The notes under the pieces are model-generated. The model was given only the letters and a program-made list of their open reading frames with translations, was not told the origin of the DNA and searched no databases. From a candidate division WOR-3 bacterium (GTDB lineage Bacteria > Hydrothermota > Tepidihabitantia > Tepidihabitantales > Tepidihabitantaceae), in assembly GCA_039801085.1 (NCBI GenBank), contig JBDRTY010000003.1, positions 83,776 through 147,775 on the forward strand: a stretch of DNA of 64,000 nt, in the 5' to 3' direction. Shown here in pieces: positions 51,624-59,689 of this stretch (the stretch's first letter is position 1; every line of letters begins with the position of its first letter). Both the position numbers and the translations under genes were made by a program.

Positions 51624-52798
51624 CCCCACCTGCCGCGCAGGGCATCGGTCGGCTTCAGCCTGGCAATCCGCCGGGCAGGCAGCCAGGCGACAAATGCGGC
51701 CGAAATCAGTACCAGCAGTGTCGTGCCGATAATCAGCCCGGAGGAGTAGACCGGATACATCCGTTCCTCAAGGGCAAACCCCCAGGAACTGCCACCCGGA
51801 AATGAAATTCCGTGCCGGTTCAGATAGACAAAAAGCGGCAGACCGTAAACCGCACCGAACAGTGCGGCAAACACCCCGTAAAGAGCACCCTCAAGGGTGA
51901 ACAGCGCCACCACCTGACCTCTGGTCATCCCCAATGCCACCAGTGTGCCGATCTCCCGGCGCCGGCGGAAGATGGCAAACACCTGGGTATCAAAGATTGC
52001 CAGCAGTGCCAGCAGAAAAAGCACAACAAAGAATACCGACTGCCCGACAGTTTTCGTGCCGATCATCTGCCGCAGATCAGAAAGCAGCACCGCCGGGGAC
52101 TGAAAAACCCAGCCGGAAACTGCGGGCAGCTTGTGCTGCGGATAGCCCTGCCGGACCGTGACCAGTGTTGCCTGTCCCTCGAGACCGGCAAGTTCTGCCA
52201 GCCGGTCCAGCGGCAGCCACAGCTGCCCCTCATCAACTGTCGCCACCGGCGTACTCATCACCGCAACAACCCTGCCCCGGACTTCAACCGTCTGTCCCGC
52301 TGCATCCAGCAGCTGAATCTGCACTGTATCGCCCGCACTTACCCCGAGCATCTGTGCCATCCGCATACCGGTCACCACCGGCATCGTCCCGTTGCCACTG
52401 TCCAGACCGGCACTCGGGATTTTCACCACCTGCTGCCAGGGCACAATACCCTTCAGCAACACCGGCATCACCCCTCCGGGATACCGGACTGTCGCCGGCA
52501 CGACCAGAATCGGCACCGCCTCACCCCGGTCAATCAGCGGCTGAAATGCAGCCGGAATGGGTGCATGGGCATGAGTCAGGGTTGAGTAATCATATGGGTC
52601 ATAGTTCTTCTGCCAGAACTGACCGCCACCTACATCATAATCCACCGCCATCCTTTCTGCCTGCCGGTTCACACCCTCAAGCAGACCCTGCCCGAAGATG
52701 ATCATCACAAATCCCAGCGACAGCGCAAACGAGTTCAGTCCGGTGCGCAGACCGGCACTGCGCAGGTTCCGCCAGGCAAGTCCCAGCAGAGTCAGCAT
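51620..52798 (-). CDS. ABC transporter permease, FtsX/MacB-like (first subunit)
   Basis: The 392-residue permease has an N-terminal TM (LNSFALSLGFVMIIFGQGL), a periplasmic domain (about 45-265) and three TMs. The FtsX-type FRRRREIGTLVALGMTRGQVVALFTLEGALYG lies in between, and the ending is ARRIARLKPTDALRG. It forms a likely heterodimer with the next gene, as in LolC/LolE. It follows the ATPase gene after 15 nt. Confidence 0.9.
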   Translation of the reverse strand: MLTLLGLAWRNLRSAGLRTGLNSFALSLGFVMIIFGQGLLEGVNRQAERMAVDYDVGGGQFWQKNYDPYDYSTLTHAHAPIPAAFQPLIDRGEAVPILVVPATVRYPGGVMPVLLKGIVPWQQVVKIPSAGLDSGNGTMPVVTGMRMAQMLGVSAGDTVQIQLLDAAGQTVEVRGRVVAVMSTPVATVDEGQLWLPLDRLAELAGLEGQATLVTVRQGYPQHKLPAVSGWVFQSPAVLLSDLRQMIGTKTVGQSVFFVVLFLLALLAIFDTQVFAIFRRRREIGTLVALGMTRGQVVALFTLEGALYGVFAALFGAVYGLPLFVYLNRHGISFPGGSSWGFALEERMYPVYSSGLIIGTTLLVLISAAFVAWLPARRIARLKPTDALRGRWG

Positions 52799-52813
52799 TG
52801 AAAATGCCTCATC

Positions 52814-53509
52814 TTACCCGGCTTCATCAGCTGCCACCCGGCCGTCGACCAGTCTGATCCGCCGGCGCAGATAACCGATCACCTTGTCATCATGGGTGGA
52901 AAAGATAAAGGTTGTGCCCAGCTCCTGATTCAGTTTCTGCATCGTCTCCAGAATATGATAGGAGTTCTCGGCATCCAGATTGGCGGTCGGCTCATCCGCC
53001 AGCACCAGCGCCGGCTCCTTGACCATCGCCCGGGCGATCGCCACCCGCTGGCACTCACCGCCGGAAAGCTGGCTAGGATAGGAGTCTGCCCGATCTGCCA
53101 GACCGACCCATTCCAGCGCCGCCATTACCCGCCTGCGCCGTTCCTGTGCCCCCATACCCAGCAGCAGCAGGGGAAATTCCACATTCTCATAGGCGGTATA
53201 GACCGGCAGCAGGTTGAAGGTCTGGAACACAAAACCGATATGACGACTGCGCAGCCGGGCAGCGGCAGCCGGTGAAAGCCGTTCCACGGTTTCACCCAGC
53301 ACCCGCACTGAACCGGCGCTGGGCACATCCAGCGTGCCGATGATATTCAGCAGGGTCGTCTTGCCCGAACCCGAAGGTCCGATCACACCGCTGAATTCGC
53401 CCTGGCAAAACCGCAGACTGACCCCTTTCAGCGCCACCAGCTCCTGCCGGCCCATCGGATAGCGCTTCACCAGCTCCACGGTCTCGACAATCAGATTGTC
53501 ATCCGGCAT
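52814..53509 (-). CDS. ABC transporter ATP-binding protein, LolD/MacB type
   Basis: The 231-residue ATPase has Walker [11 protein letters not shown]-loop [24 protein letters not shown] (typical of LolD/MacB/FtsE), signature [14 protein letters not shown], Walker [10 protein letters not shown] and an H-loop His in FSTHD. It should power the two FtsX-like permeases encoded downstream. The genes before it in the operon encode outer-membrane lipoproteins, so lipoprotein export or envelope maintenance is a reasonable inference. Confidence 0.95.
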   Translation of the reverse strand: MPDDNLIVETVELVKRYPMGRQELVALKGVSLRFCQGEFSGVIGPSGSGKTTLLNIIGTLDVPSAGSVRVLGETVERLSPAAAARLRSRHIGFVFQTFNLLPVYTAYENVEFPLLLLGMGAQERRRRVMAALEWVGLADRADSYPSQLSGGECQRVAIARAMVKEPALVLADEPTANLDAENSYHILETMQKLNQELGTTFIFSTHDDKVIGYLRRRIRLVDGRVAADEAG

Positions 53510-53533
53510 ATTCAGTATTAAACTTTTCTCAGT

Positions 53534-53959
53534 TTACGGCTGGGCAGCAGAATAACGGTTGATGCCCCGGATCATCAGCTTCATCCGGGAAATCCGGTCG
53601 GCGGGCGCCGGTGCCACAAACTTGAACCACTGCTCCTGATTGGACTCAAGCATCACCTGATGCCAGCCCCAGGAATCGTCAAGCTGTACCCCCTTTTCGT
53701 CATAAAACAGCATCTTCACCTTGCCACCGATCGGCATGTGCCAGCCGTTCTTCAAAAGCACGCTCACCACCAGCGCATCGTCCGACTCCTCCTCCCGGAC
53801 ATCCAGCACCCGGATATCACTTGCCAGCACCGGATTGTTGATCACCCAGCGCCGGGAGTCGGTTTCGCGGTTGATCCAGAGCGAGTTGATGGTCTGGGCA
53901 CACAGGCATAACAGCAGAACAGCAGCGCCCAGAACCAGTGTCTGATTGATCCGTCTCAT
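53534..53959 (-). CDS. YcfL-like DUF1425 protein
   Basis: The 141-residue exported protein has a hydrophobic N-terminus (VLGAAVLLLCLCAQ). A compact beta domain of DUF1425 type follows, with INNPVLASDIRVLDVREEESDDALVVSVLLKN and FYDEKGVQLDD..WHQVMLESNQEQWFKFVAP. In Escherichia coli ycfL lies next to lpoB, and here the lpoB homologue lies two genes upstream, with a COG3014-like TPR gene between, a known neighbourhood. AAAGGAGG precedes the ATG. Its role is not established. Confidence 0.85.
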   Translation of the reverse strand: MRRINQTLVLGAAVLLLCLCAQTINSLWINRETDSRRWVINNPVLASDIRVLDVREEESDDALVVSVLLKNGWHMPIGGKVKMLFYDEKGVQLDDSWGWHQVMLESNQEQWFKFVAPAPADRISRMKLMIRGINRYSAAQP

Positions 53960-53971
53960 TTTAACCTCCTT

Positions 53972-55147
53972 TTAATAACCATAAAACTCCTCCGCCAGAC
54001 CGGCAATGATGAACCAGGTCCGGTATCGGCCCTCATGCCGGTCGCAGAAGCCTGCCCGTCCGCCCGTTGCCAGCGGATAGTCGCAATAACCGGTCAGCGT
54101 GCCCGACCGGTCGTAAAACCGGAGCCGGACCCGGCAGGTATTTACCGGAATTTTGAGCCGGGCAAAGGAAAAGTTCAATGGGGCATAACCCCAGGCACGG
54201 GTGTCCCGGTTCTCCTCCTCCTTGCCGAGCGTAATATCGGCAATGTCGTCTGCCAGCTCCTCGCCGTAACCGGGCAACGCCTTCTCCAGCAGTAATGCAC
54301 CCAGAACCCGCAGCGCCAGCCGTGCCGCCTTTGCCCCGGCCTCCTGTGCCGCCTTGCGGGTTGCCTCCGCCCCGCTCAGCCGGACCGGAAAGCTGTCCAT
54401 CAGCTCCGGTATGGTGGCGATCACCCCGAGCGAATCCAGCCAGACCTCGGTTCTGCCGATTGAGCCGGCGGTCTGATGATCAATCTGAACGATCAGTTCC
54501 ATCTGCCCGCTGTCCGGGACCTCATGGTCGGCAATCCCGGCAAGCAGCTCCTGCGCCAGATTGAAAATTACCGTGCCGGTGTCGGCTATCTGTGCCAGCC
54601 CCTGATATTCAATCCGGGCATCATCCGGCTTGCCCAGCTTCTCATAAATCAGACCGAGATAGAAGTTCACAATCGGCAGTTTTGAGGCATCCTGATCATA
54701 CTGACGCAGCTTCCTGAACTCGACCAGCGCCTCCTGCGGGTTGTTCTGGAGGAGATAGCACAGCCCGAGATAGAAATGAACCAGCTCCCGTTCCCGCTTC
54801 CGCAGTTTATACACCGTCCGGGAGTCCACCACCAGCCAGTCATAGAGCTTCGCCGCCTCAGGCCGGTCGCCCGCATCCACCTTGTAGGCGGCAAAAAATG
54901 CCTTGCGCGCCTGCTCCAGGTTCAGGTCATAAAAACTGGCAATCCCGTAGCTCAGCAGGGAAAGGATGTAGGACCGGTCCTGCGCCCGGAACTTCTCCTC
55001 CACGGTCTTCCGGTATCGCTCCACTGCGGGCGCATAGACGAGATTGGTGAAATAACGGGCAGGTGCTTCAGGCTTGACGGTTGCCGGCGGTCCGCAGACC
55101 ATAAGCCCGCAGACCGGAACCAGCAGCCAGAACCGGAACCGGTGCAT
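53972..55147 (-). CDS. TPR lipoprotein, COG3014-like
   Basis: The 391-residue protein has a lipobox-like signal (GLMVCG) and TPR helices (about 55-200: AQDRSYILSLLSYGIASFYDLNLEQARKAFFAAYK, LVHFYLGLCYLLQNNPQEALVEFRKL). The C-terminal domain is beta-rich with an Ala-rich helix (SGAEATRKAAQEAGAKAARLALRVLGALLLEKAL). This architecture and the lpoB-ycfL neighbourhood match COG3014. It probably acts as a scaffold for the other lipoproteins at the envelope. Confidence 0.8.
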   Translation of the reverse strand: MHRFRFWLLVPVCGLMVCGPPATVKPEAPARYFTNLVYAPAVERYRKTVEEKFRAQDRSYILSLLSYGIASFYDLNLEQARKAFFAAYKVDAGDRPEAAKLYDWLVVDSRTVYKLRKRERELVHFYLGLCYLLQNNPQEALVEFRKLRQYDQDASKLPIVNFYLGLIYEKLGKPDDARIEYQGLAQIADTGTVIFNLAQELLAGIADHEVPDSGQMELIVQIDHQTAGSIGRTEVWLDSLGVIATIPELMDSFPVRLSGAEATRKAAQEAGAKAARLALRVLGALLLEKALPGYGEELADDIADITLGKEEENRDTRAWGYAPLNFSFARLKIPVNTCRVRLRFYDRSGTLTGYCDYPLATGGRAGFCDRHEGRYRTWFIIAGLAEEFYGY

Positions 55148-55167
55148 CTGACTTGTTCCGGTTCAGA

Positions 55168-55746
55168 TTATTCGTACCAGGCGCGGCTGCTCTTTTTCTT
55201 CAGCTCCTGCTCATCCGCCCAGATGATCTCCGAGGTCCGGACATCCACCAGCCGCATCGTCAGCTTGTAATAGGCAAGGGTGGTCGCGCCCCTCGTCTTC
55301 TCAATGCTCATCACATCGCCGGTGAGAAAATAGTCCGCACCGATCAGATTGCCCAGCTTCACCGCTCCGTCCACATCAATCCGCTGGGTTTCCACGAGCG
55401 CAATCTCCCTTGCCTGCTGTTTCAGGAGCTCCCGGTCCACAATCCGGAACTTGCCCAGCTTCAAAAGCGCCACCATAATCTTCTCTGCAATCCCTTCAGT
55501 GTCAATGTGCTGGGAGGTCCGGTTGCCGATCGTCAGAAACGCCAGCACCGGCTTGCCGGTATCGGCCCGCGGCGGCAGTTTGAACTCCGCCAGCGACTGC
55601 ACCATCTTCTCCGCCAAAAGCTTCATATCGGTATCCGAATAGGTGTAGTCCCATTCGGTGACCTCATCGGGCCGGACATAGTGCGAGGTGGCACAGGTTA
55701 AAAGCCCCAGCAGTGCCATTGGCAAAAGCAGCCAGTCTGCCCTCAT
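55168..55746 (-). CDS. LpoB-like penicillin-binding-protein activator lipoprotein
   Basis: The 192-residue lipoprotein (LLTCATS) has the LpoB fold signature: VLAFLTIGNRTSQHIDTEGIAEKIMVALLKLGKFRIVDRELL, then GNLIGADYFLTGDVMSIE and YYKLTMRLVDVRTSEIIWADEQELKKKS. In enterobacteria LpoB activates PBP1B from the outer membrane; here that role is by analogy only. Its ATG overlaps the preceding stop (ATGA). Confidence 0.88.
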   Translation of the reverse strand: MRADWLLLPMALLGLLTCATSHYVRPDEVTEWDYTYSDTDMKLLAEKMVQSLAEFKLPPRADTGKPVLAFLTIGNRTSQHIDTEGIAEKIMVALLKLGKFRIVDRELLKQQAREIALVETQRIDVDGAVKLGNLIGADYFLTGDVMSIEKTRGATTLAYYKLTMRLVDVRTSEIIWADEQELKKKSSRAWYE

Positions 55747-56303
55747 TTCTGCTCCTCCTCTTTTTGTTTCTGCTCCTTCAGACTTTCAATCATGAACCGG
55801 ACAAACGCCTGACTGATTGCGGTCACCGGAGTTTTAGATTCCGGTTCATAGAGCGCCCAGACCAGCACCTTGTCCTGCGGCACATCCACGAGCGCCAGTG
55901 AGACCGCCCGCATCTCCTCGGCTGAACATGATCCCTTACTCCGGACACAATGGCCACAGCGGGCGATGATATTGCCGGTAATCAGACTGTTAGCGCCCAG
56001 CTTGCGGGCAAACTCCACCGGTTCCGGCGGTGACTGCCGGTTTCTGCCCAGCTCCTTTTCTCCGGGATAAACCACCCGGATACTTTCACTCAGCAGATTG
56101 AGCGCCAGTGCATCCTCCAGCAGCCGGTTTGCCTGCGGATCGATTCCGGACAGCACCACCGCCACCGTGCCCAGAATCGGCAGCTTGCCCCCCGCATCCG
56201 GATGGACAAAACTGGCGACCGGTGCGAGCGCCGGCTTCTGCTCCTCAGCCAGAATCAGGGCGGTAAACAGCAGCAGAACTAATGCGATTGTCAACTTTCT
56301 CAC
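55743..56303 (-). CDS. Exported CsgG-like small protein
   Basis: The 186-residue protein has a signal peptide (KLTIALVLLLFTALILA). Its compact alpha/beta domain resembles the first part of CsgG/FlgO-type proteins: VAVVLSGIDPQANRLLEDALALNLLSESIRVVYPGE, then FARKLGANSLITGNII. Three clustered Cys (CGHC, SC) follow in the middle, and a Lys/Glu-rich tail ends it. The start is GTG with GGAGG 7 nt upstream. The function is unknown; it is one of several paralogue-like envelope proteins in this operon. Confidence 0.7.
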   Translation of the reverse strand: MRKLTIALVLLLFTALILAEEQKPALAPVASFVHPDAGGKLPILGTVAVVLSGIDPQANRLLEDALALNLLSESIRVVYPGEKELGRNRQSPPEPVEFARKLGANSLITGNIIARCGHCVRSKGSCSAEEMRAVSLALVDVPQDKVLVWALYEPESKTPVTAISQAFVRFMIESLKEQKQKEEEQK

Positions 56304-56319
56304 CGTTTCACCTCCAGCT

Positions 56320-57486
56320 TCAGTCGGTAAATTTTATCTCAATCCGGTTGTTTGTCCAGCCCAGAACCTCAAACCGGACGGTAAAACCCCGCTCTTGCAA
56401 ACCGCTCAGAACCTCCTGGGTGGTCGTCTCGGAAACGACTTCAATCAGTGCCTGGTCACCCGCAAGCTCCCGGCTCACCACCGTCACGACCCCGCGCAGT
56501 TTCGTGCTCAGCTCAGTTTTCAACCGCTCCACCTTCTCATAACCGGCATTCCGGCAGACAATTTCAGTTGTATTCGTCCGGCGGCTCCAGCCTGCAAGGA
56601 TTCGGTTCATCAGCAACCGGCTTGAGGAGTCGGCAACCCGGTTCAGGACCTCGGTCCGGGAAAAGGGCAGAGTCAGACTCACTGTTGATGTTGCCAGCAC
56701 CGCAGCGGTCTGGAGATTGACCGCACGCAGGACCAGCCCTGCCTGATAAAACTGGGTCTCGGTCTGGGTATAGGGTGAACGCCGCCGCTCCTGTGACCGG
56801 TTGAGTCTGCCGACGATGCCGATCTCCGCACCGGTCCGCAGTCCGGCAAGCTGTGCTGCTGCACTGTCCCCCGCAATCAGCCGGCGCAGCTGCTCTCTTG
56901 CCAGATTCTGCTCCAGAGTCTGCCGGTCCACAACCGGAAAACCCCGCTCCGCAAAATAGCCGCTGATTCTGGCTTCAACAAAACCGGCATCCTCATCTCC
57001 CTCCTCATCACCCTGAACCACGACCAGCACCCGTGGCCGGCCCTGCTCATTGAGCAGAATGCCGATCGCCTGCAGGTCATTTTCAATCCGGTCGGTCTTC
57101 ACCCTTGCTCGAATCACCACCCGGTATAGCCCCTGCTCCCGGCTTTCACTCACCACCCGGTAGGAGGCAACATAACCGCTGGAGTTGGCATAAATCCGGT
57201 CGGAAAGGAGCTGGAAGTTCTGGACCCGGGTCTCGGCATTGATGAAACTGCCCACCGCCTGCTCCACCGCCTTGCGCAGTGCGTCCCGGAGTGCGCCGTC
57301 CCGGGCGATGTCCGGTTCACCGGTAATCGCCGCCACCCCTTCAGCCAGCACCTCCACCCCCTCACCACCACTGAGCACCACCTCAGAACCGGGTGCTGGT
57401 GTGGAACTGCCGGTTTTTGCGGTGTAGGCGGGCTGATAACAAAAGACAAAAGGCAGGATCAGCAGAAAAAAGGTCAGCGCCCGCAT
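56320..57486 (-). CDS. FlgT-like exported protein
   Basis: The 388-residue protein has a signal peptide and then a FlgT N-terminal-type domain: VEVLAEGVAAITGEPDIARDGALRDALRKAVEQAVG, with SGYVASYRVVSESREQGLYRVVIRARV. A middle VVVQGDEEG...FPVVDRQTLEQNLAREQL domain is followed by a C-terminal domain. In Vibrio FlgT builds the flagellar H-ring with FlgO and FlgP. No flagellar gene is in this window. ATG 57486 is chosen over GTG 57492 because AGGGG lies 5 nt before it. Confidence 0.75.
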   Translation of the reverse strand: MRALTFFLLILPFVFCYQPAYTAKTGSSTPAPGSEVVLSGGEGVEVLAEGVAAITGEPDIARDGALRDALRKAVEQAVGSFINAETRVQNFQLLSDRIYANSSGYVASYRVVSESREQGLYRVVIRARVKTDRIENDLQAIGILLNEQGRPRVLVVVQGDEEGDEDAGFVEARISGYFAERGFPVVDRQTLEQNLAREQLRRLIAGDSAAAQLAGLRTGAEIGIVGRLNRSQERRRSPYTQTETQFYQAGLVLRAVNLQTAAVLATSTVSLTLPFSRTEVLNRVADSSSRLLMNRILAGWSRRTNTTEIVCRNAGYEKVERLKTELSTKLRGVVTVVSRELAGDQALIEVVSETTTQEVLSGLQERGFTVRFEVLGWTNNRIEIKFTD

Positions 57487-57495
57487 CTTCACCCC

Positions 57496-58488
57496 TTACA
57501 GTATCAGCCGGACAATCAGCCTGCCCGCCTCCAGCAGAAACTTCGCCCCGTCCTTGAGCCACTTCAGCTTCTCCGCATCCTGCCGGGAAATCACGATATC
57601 ACTGCCCAGCCTGCCCCGCACCTCCTTAATCTTGAGCACCAGCGGCTGGCGGGCAAACTCAGGCCGGGAAAGAATCTCATCGAGCCGGGTGATGTAGTTC
57701 AGCACCGTCTGACCGGTTGAGCCGGTATAACGGTAAAGCTCCCGGGTATCCAGCAGGAGGTTACCGCTCTCATCATAAATTTTGGGAAACAGTGCGGGCT
57801 TGAGCCCGGTATTGCCCGCATCCAGCACCAGCCCGGAATACTGCTTGAAAAACTCCCGGACCGCAGGCGAAACCTGCGCCCGTATCTCTCCGGACTGCGG
57901 ACCGAGCGCGGGCAGGAGCGCATCGGCAACGCTCTGCGGACCGTCCAGCGCCACCTCCAGCTCCACCTCAACAATCCCGGCAGCGGAATCGTATCTTGCC
58001 GGACCGGTCTGCCGTGCCCCCTTGATCACCCCTTCCACCCGGGTGTAAATCACATCATAGCGGGTAACAAAGTTCTCCACCTTGGTGTCCGAATCCACCC
58101 GCACCCCCTTGATGATCTCCAGGAGATTCCGCTGTGCCACCACCACCGCGGCCCGCTCCGCCATCAGCCTTGCCCTTGACAGATTCTCATCCGCCGGGTC
58201 CAGCACCCCGGAGCCGCGCGCCCGCACCACCCGCGCGCCCCAGTCAATCACCCCGCCCGGCACCGGCTCAACAATCTCATTCGGCGGAGCGATCGGACCG
58301 ACCGGCACCGGCACGGTAAAACCGGTATCCTGAGGCATCGGTGGCATCTGCACCGGACCCGCAACCGGTGCCTGAGCTGGCGTCTGAACCGGACCACCGG
58401 CTGACCTCACATTTGCACCGGAACTGACACAGCCGGCAGCCATCAGCACCACAGCAAAACTGACCGGTAAACCGGCAATCCGCCTCAT
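57496..58488 (-). CDS. FlgP-like LPP20-domain lipoprotein
   Basis: The 330-residue lipoprotein (MAAGC, Cys20) has a Pro-rich linker (about 30-75). An LPP20/FlgP-type core follows, with RARGSGVLDPADENLSRARLMAERAAVVVAQRNLLEIIKGVRVDSDT and then VEGVIKGARQTG. A C-terminal domain of about 130 residues has no clear match. GGGAGG precedes the ATG, which overlaps the stop of the FlgO-like gene (ATGA). The three adjacent FlgO-, FlgP- and FlgT-like genes keep the flagellar-ring trio together. Confidence 0.78.
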   Translation of the reverse strand: MRRIAGLPVSFAVVLMAAGCVSSGANVRSAGGPVQTPAQAPVAGPVQMPPMPQDTGFTVPVPVGPIAPPNEIVEPVPGGVIDWGARVVRARGSGVLDPADENLSRARLMAERAAVVVAQRNLLEIIKGVRVDSDTKVENFVTRYDVIYTRVEGVIKGARQTGPARYDSAAGIVEVELEVALDGPQSVADALLPALGPQSGEIRAQVSPAVREFFKQYSGLVLDAGNTGLKPALFPKIYDESGNLLLDTRELYRYTGSTGQTVLNYITRLDEILSRPEFARQPLVLKIKEVRGRLGSDIVISRQDAEKLKWLKDGAKFLLEAGRLIVRLIL

Positions 58489-59060
58489 TTCACACCTCCC
58501 TTTTCCAGGAGCGGGAGCAGCGCGGTCAGCACCGCACCCTTGAGCGCCTCCTCGGCACCCTCAAAACTGGAACTCTGACCCTGTGCCGAATACAGCACCG
58601 ACCCGTTCTCCACGCTCACAATCCGGACAGAAACCTCCGCATCCCGCTGATTCGGTGAATCGGAAAAGAACGGGTCATGCTTCACCTTCCCGATTCTGAT
58701 ACTCATCAGCGCATTCGCACCCATCAGCCCGCCCAGCCGGGCAGCGGTCTGTGGATCAACCACCCCCGACCAGGAGAACTCCTGCTCATTCAAAACCGCA
58801 TCCACCTTTGAACGGTCAACCACCACCACCGTCGGAATCTTCAAAAGCTGGAGCTCGGCAAACTCCCTGAGTCCGCCTTCATCACCGGTATCAGAAGAAC
58901 CGCCTGCCGGTGGCAGAACCGCAATCCGCCAGGTCCGGCTCAGATCAAACTCCGGAGAGATAGAATAGGGCTGAACCGCCTTCACCATCGCCGGCGTGCA
59001 GTTCAGAACTACTCCGGCACAAACCACCGCCGACAAAAGGGCAAGATAAAAACTTTTCAT
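58485..59060 (-). CDS. FlgO/CsgG-like lipoprotein
   Basis: The 191-residue lipoprotein (lipobox VVLNC) has the CsgG-family core: RIAVLPPAGGSSDTG, then PTVVVVDRSKVDAVLNEQEFSWSGVVDPQTAARLGGLMGANALMSIRIGKV. It ends with a VSVRIVSVENGSVLYSAQG strand pair. It is the first gene of a ten-gene operon that runs to 50364. The promoter directly precedes the ATG with no Shine-Dalgarno, so the mRNA is probably leaderless. Confidence 0.8.
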   Translation of the reverse strand: MKSFYLALLSAVVCAGVVLNCTPAMVKAVQPYSISPEFDLSRTWRIAVLPPAGGSSDTGDEGGLREFAELQLLKIPTVVVVDRSKVDAVLNEQEFSWSGVVDPQTAARLGGLMGANALMSIRIGKVKHDPFFSDSPNQRDAEVSVRIVSVENGSVLYSAQGQSSSFEGAEEALKGAVLTALLPLLEKGGVK

Positions 59061-59064
59061 ACTT

Positions 59065-59094
59065 AAATTATCCGGTATTTACCGCTCCTGTCAA
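59065..59094 (-). promoter_or_regulatory. Promoter of FlgO-LpoB-ABC operon
   Basis: TTGACA (59089-59094) and TAATTT (59065-59070) are 18 nt apart on the minus strand, or ATAATT at 17. The predicted start is within 2 nt of ATG 59060. Confidence 0.55.
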
Positions 59095-59156
59095 ACCGCA
59101 ACCACCAATAACCAAAACAACATCGCAACCGTCACTGCAACCCGCACCTCCTGCAT
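59091..59156 (-). CDS. Possible 21-residue single-span membrane peptide
   Basis: An ATG frame with AGGAG 5 nt upstream encodes MQEVRVAVTVAM followed by LFWLLVVAV and a TGA stop inside the -35 box of the operon promoter. The composition fits one transmembrane helix. No promoter, terminator or homologue is known, so chance is possible. The rest of 59157-59375 shows nothing convincing. Confidence 0.25.
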   Translation of the reverse strand: MQEVRVAVTVAMLFWLLVVAV

Positions 59157-59378
59157 AACCGCTCCTGCTGCCATTTAAAATCCCATAGACCCACCCTCCC
59201 CGGAACTGCCCAGAGGGCAGGCTCTTCAGGGGTGTAATACAGCAAGTTATTGAACAATCATTACCTACAAAAACGGACCAACGGGGAATATACATCAGGC
59301 ATAAATTACTGTTTTTCAGTATGATGGCGAATCCCTGCCCGTTTGTGTCCAATTTGTGAAATTTTGCGTTTTGAATTA

Positions 59379-59469
59379 AAGCGATTCCTCGACTCGCCTT
59401 CGGCTCGCTCGGAATGACAAGAGAAGGGTCATTTCGACCACAGCCCGAAGGGCGAAGTGGAGAAATCCC
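59379..59469. repeat. Short palindromic interspersed repeat (GATTCCTCGACTC...CTCGGAATGAC)
   Basis: This begins with the unit GATTCCTCGACTC...GCTCGGAATGAC and continues with GGTCATTTCGACC...GTGGAGAAATCCC. It is the same family as the cluster at 61650-62034. It lies directly after the stop of the propeller gene at 59470. Confidence 0.75.
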
Positions 59470-59689
59470 TTATCTCACCACCACCAGCCGGTGCCGGCGC
59501 TGCACCCCGGCACCCGCAAGATCAAGAAAATAAACACCAGCAGGCAGCGAGGGCAGGCTGATGCGGTTCTCCCCTCGCGCAAGATAACCCGCATAAACCA
59601 GCCGCTCCTGCCCGCTCACATCCCGCACCACCAGCCGGTAATCACCAGCACAACCAACAGAAAACCGCAAAGTTGCACCCGCACAGACC
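59456..59689 (-). repeat. 234-bp near-identical module, copy A
   Basis: It aligns without gaps to 62021-62254 with 6 mismatches. It covers the end of a palindromic repeat, the stop codon and the sorting domain of the propeller gene. Confidence 0.9.

Noticed and set aside
50559..51749. 396-codon plus-strand open frame
   Set aside because: It is antisense to the two FtsX-like permease genes, Gln/Pro/Arg-rich and without Shine-Dalgarno or motif.
59068..59352. 94-codon minus-strand open frame
   Set aside because: It overlaps the operon promoter and has no ribosome site at its start or domain-like composition; only the short inner frame at 59091-59156 is kept, as a weak candidate.
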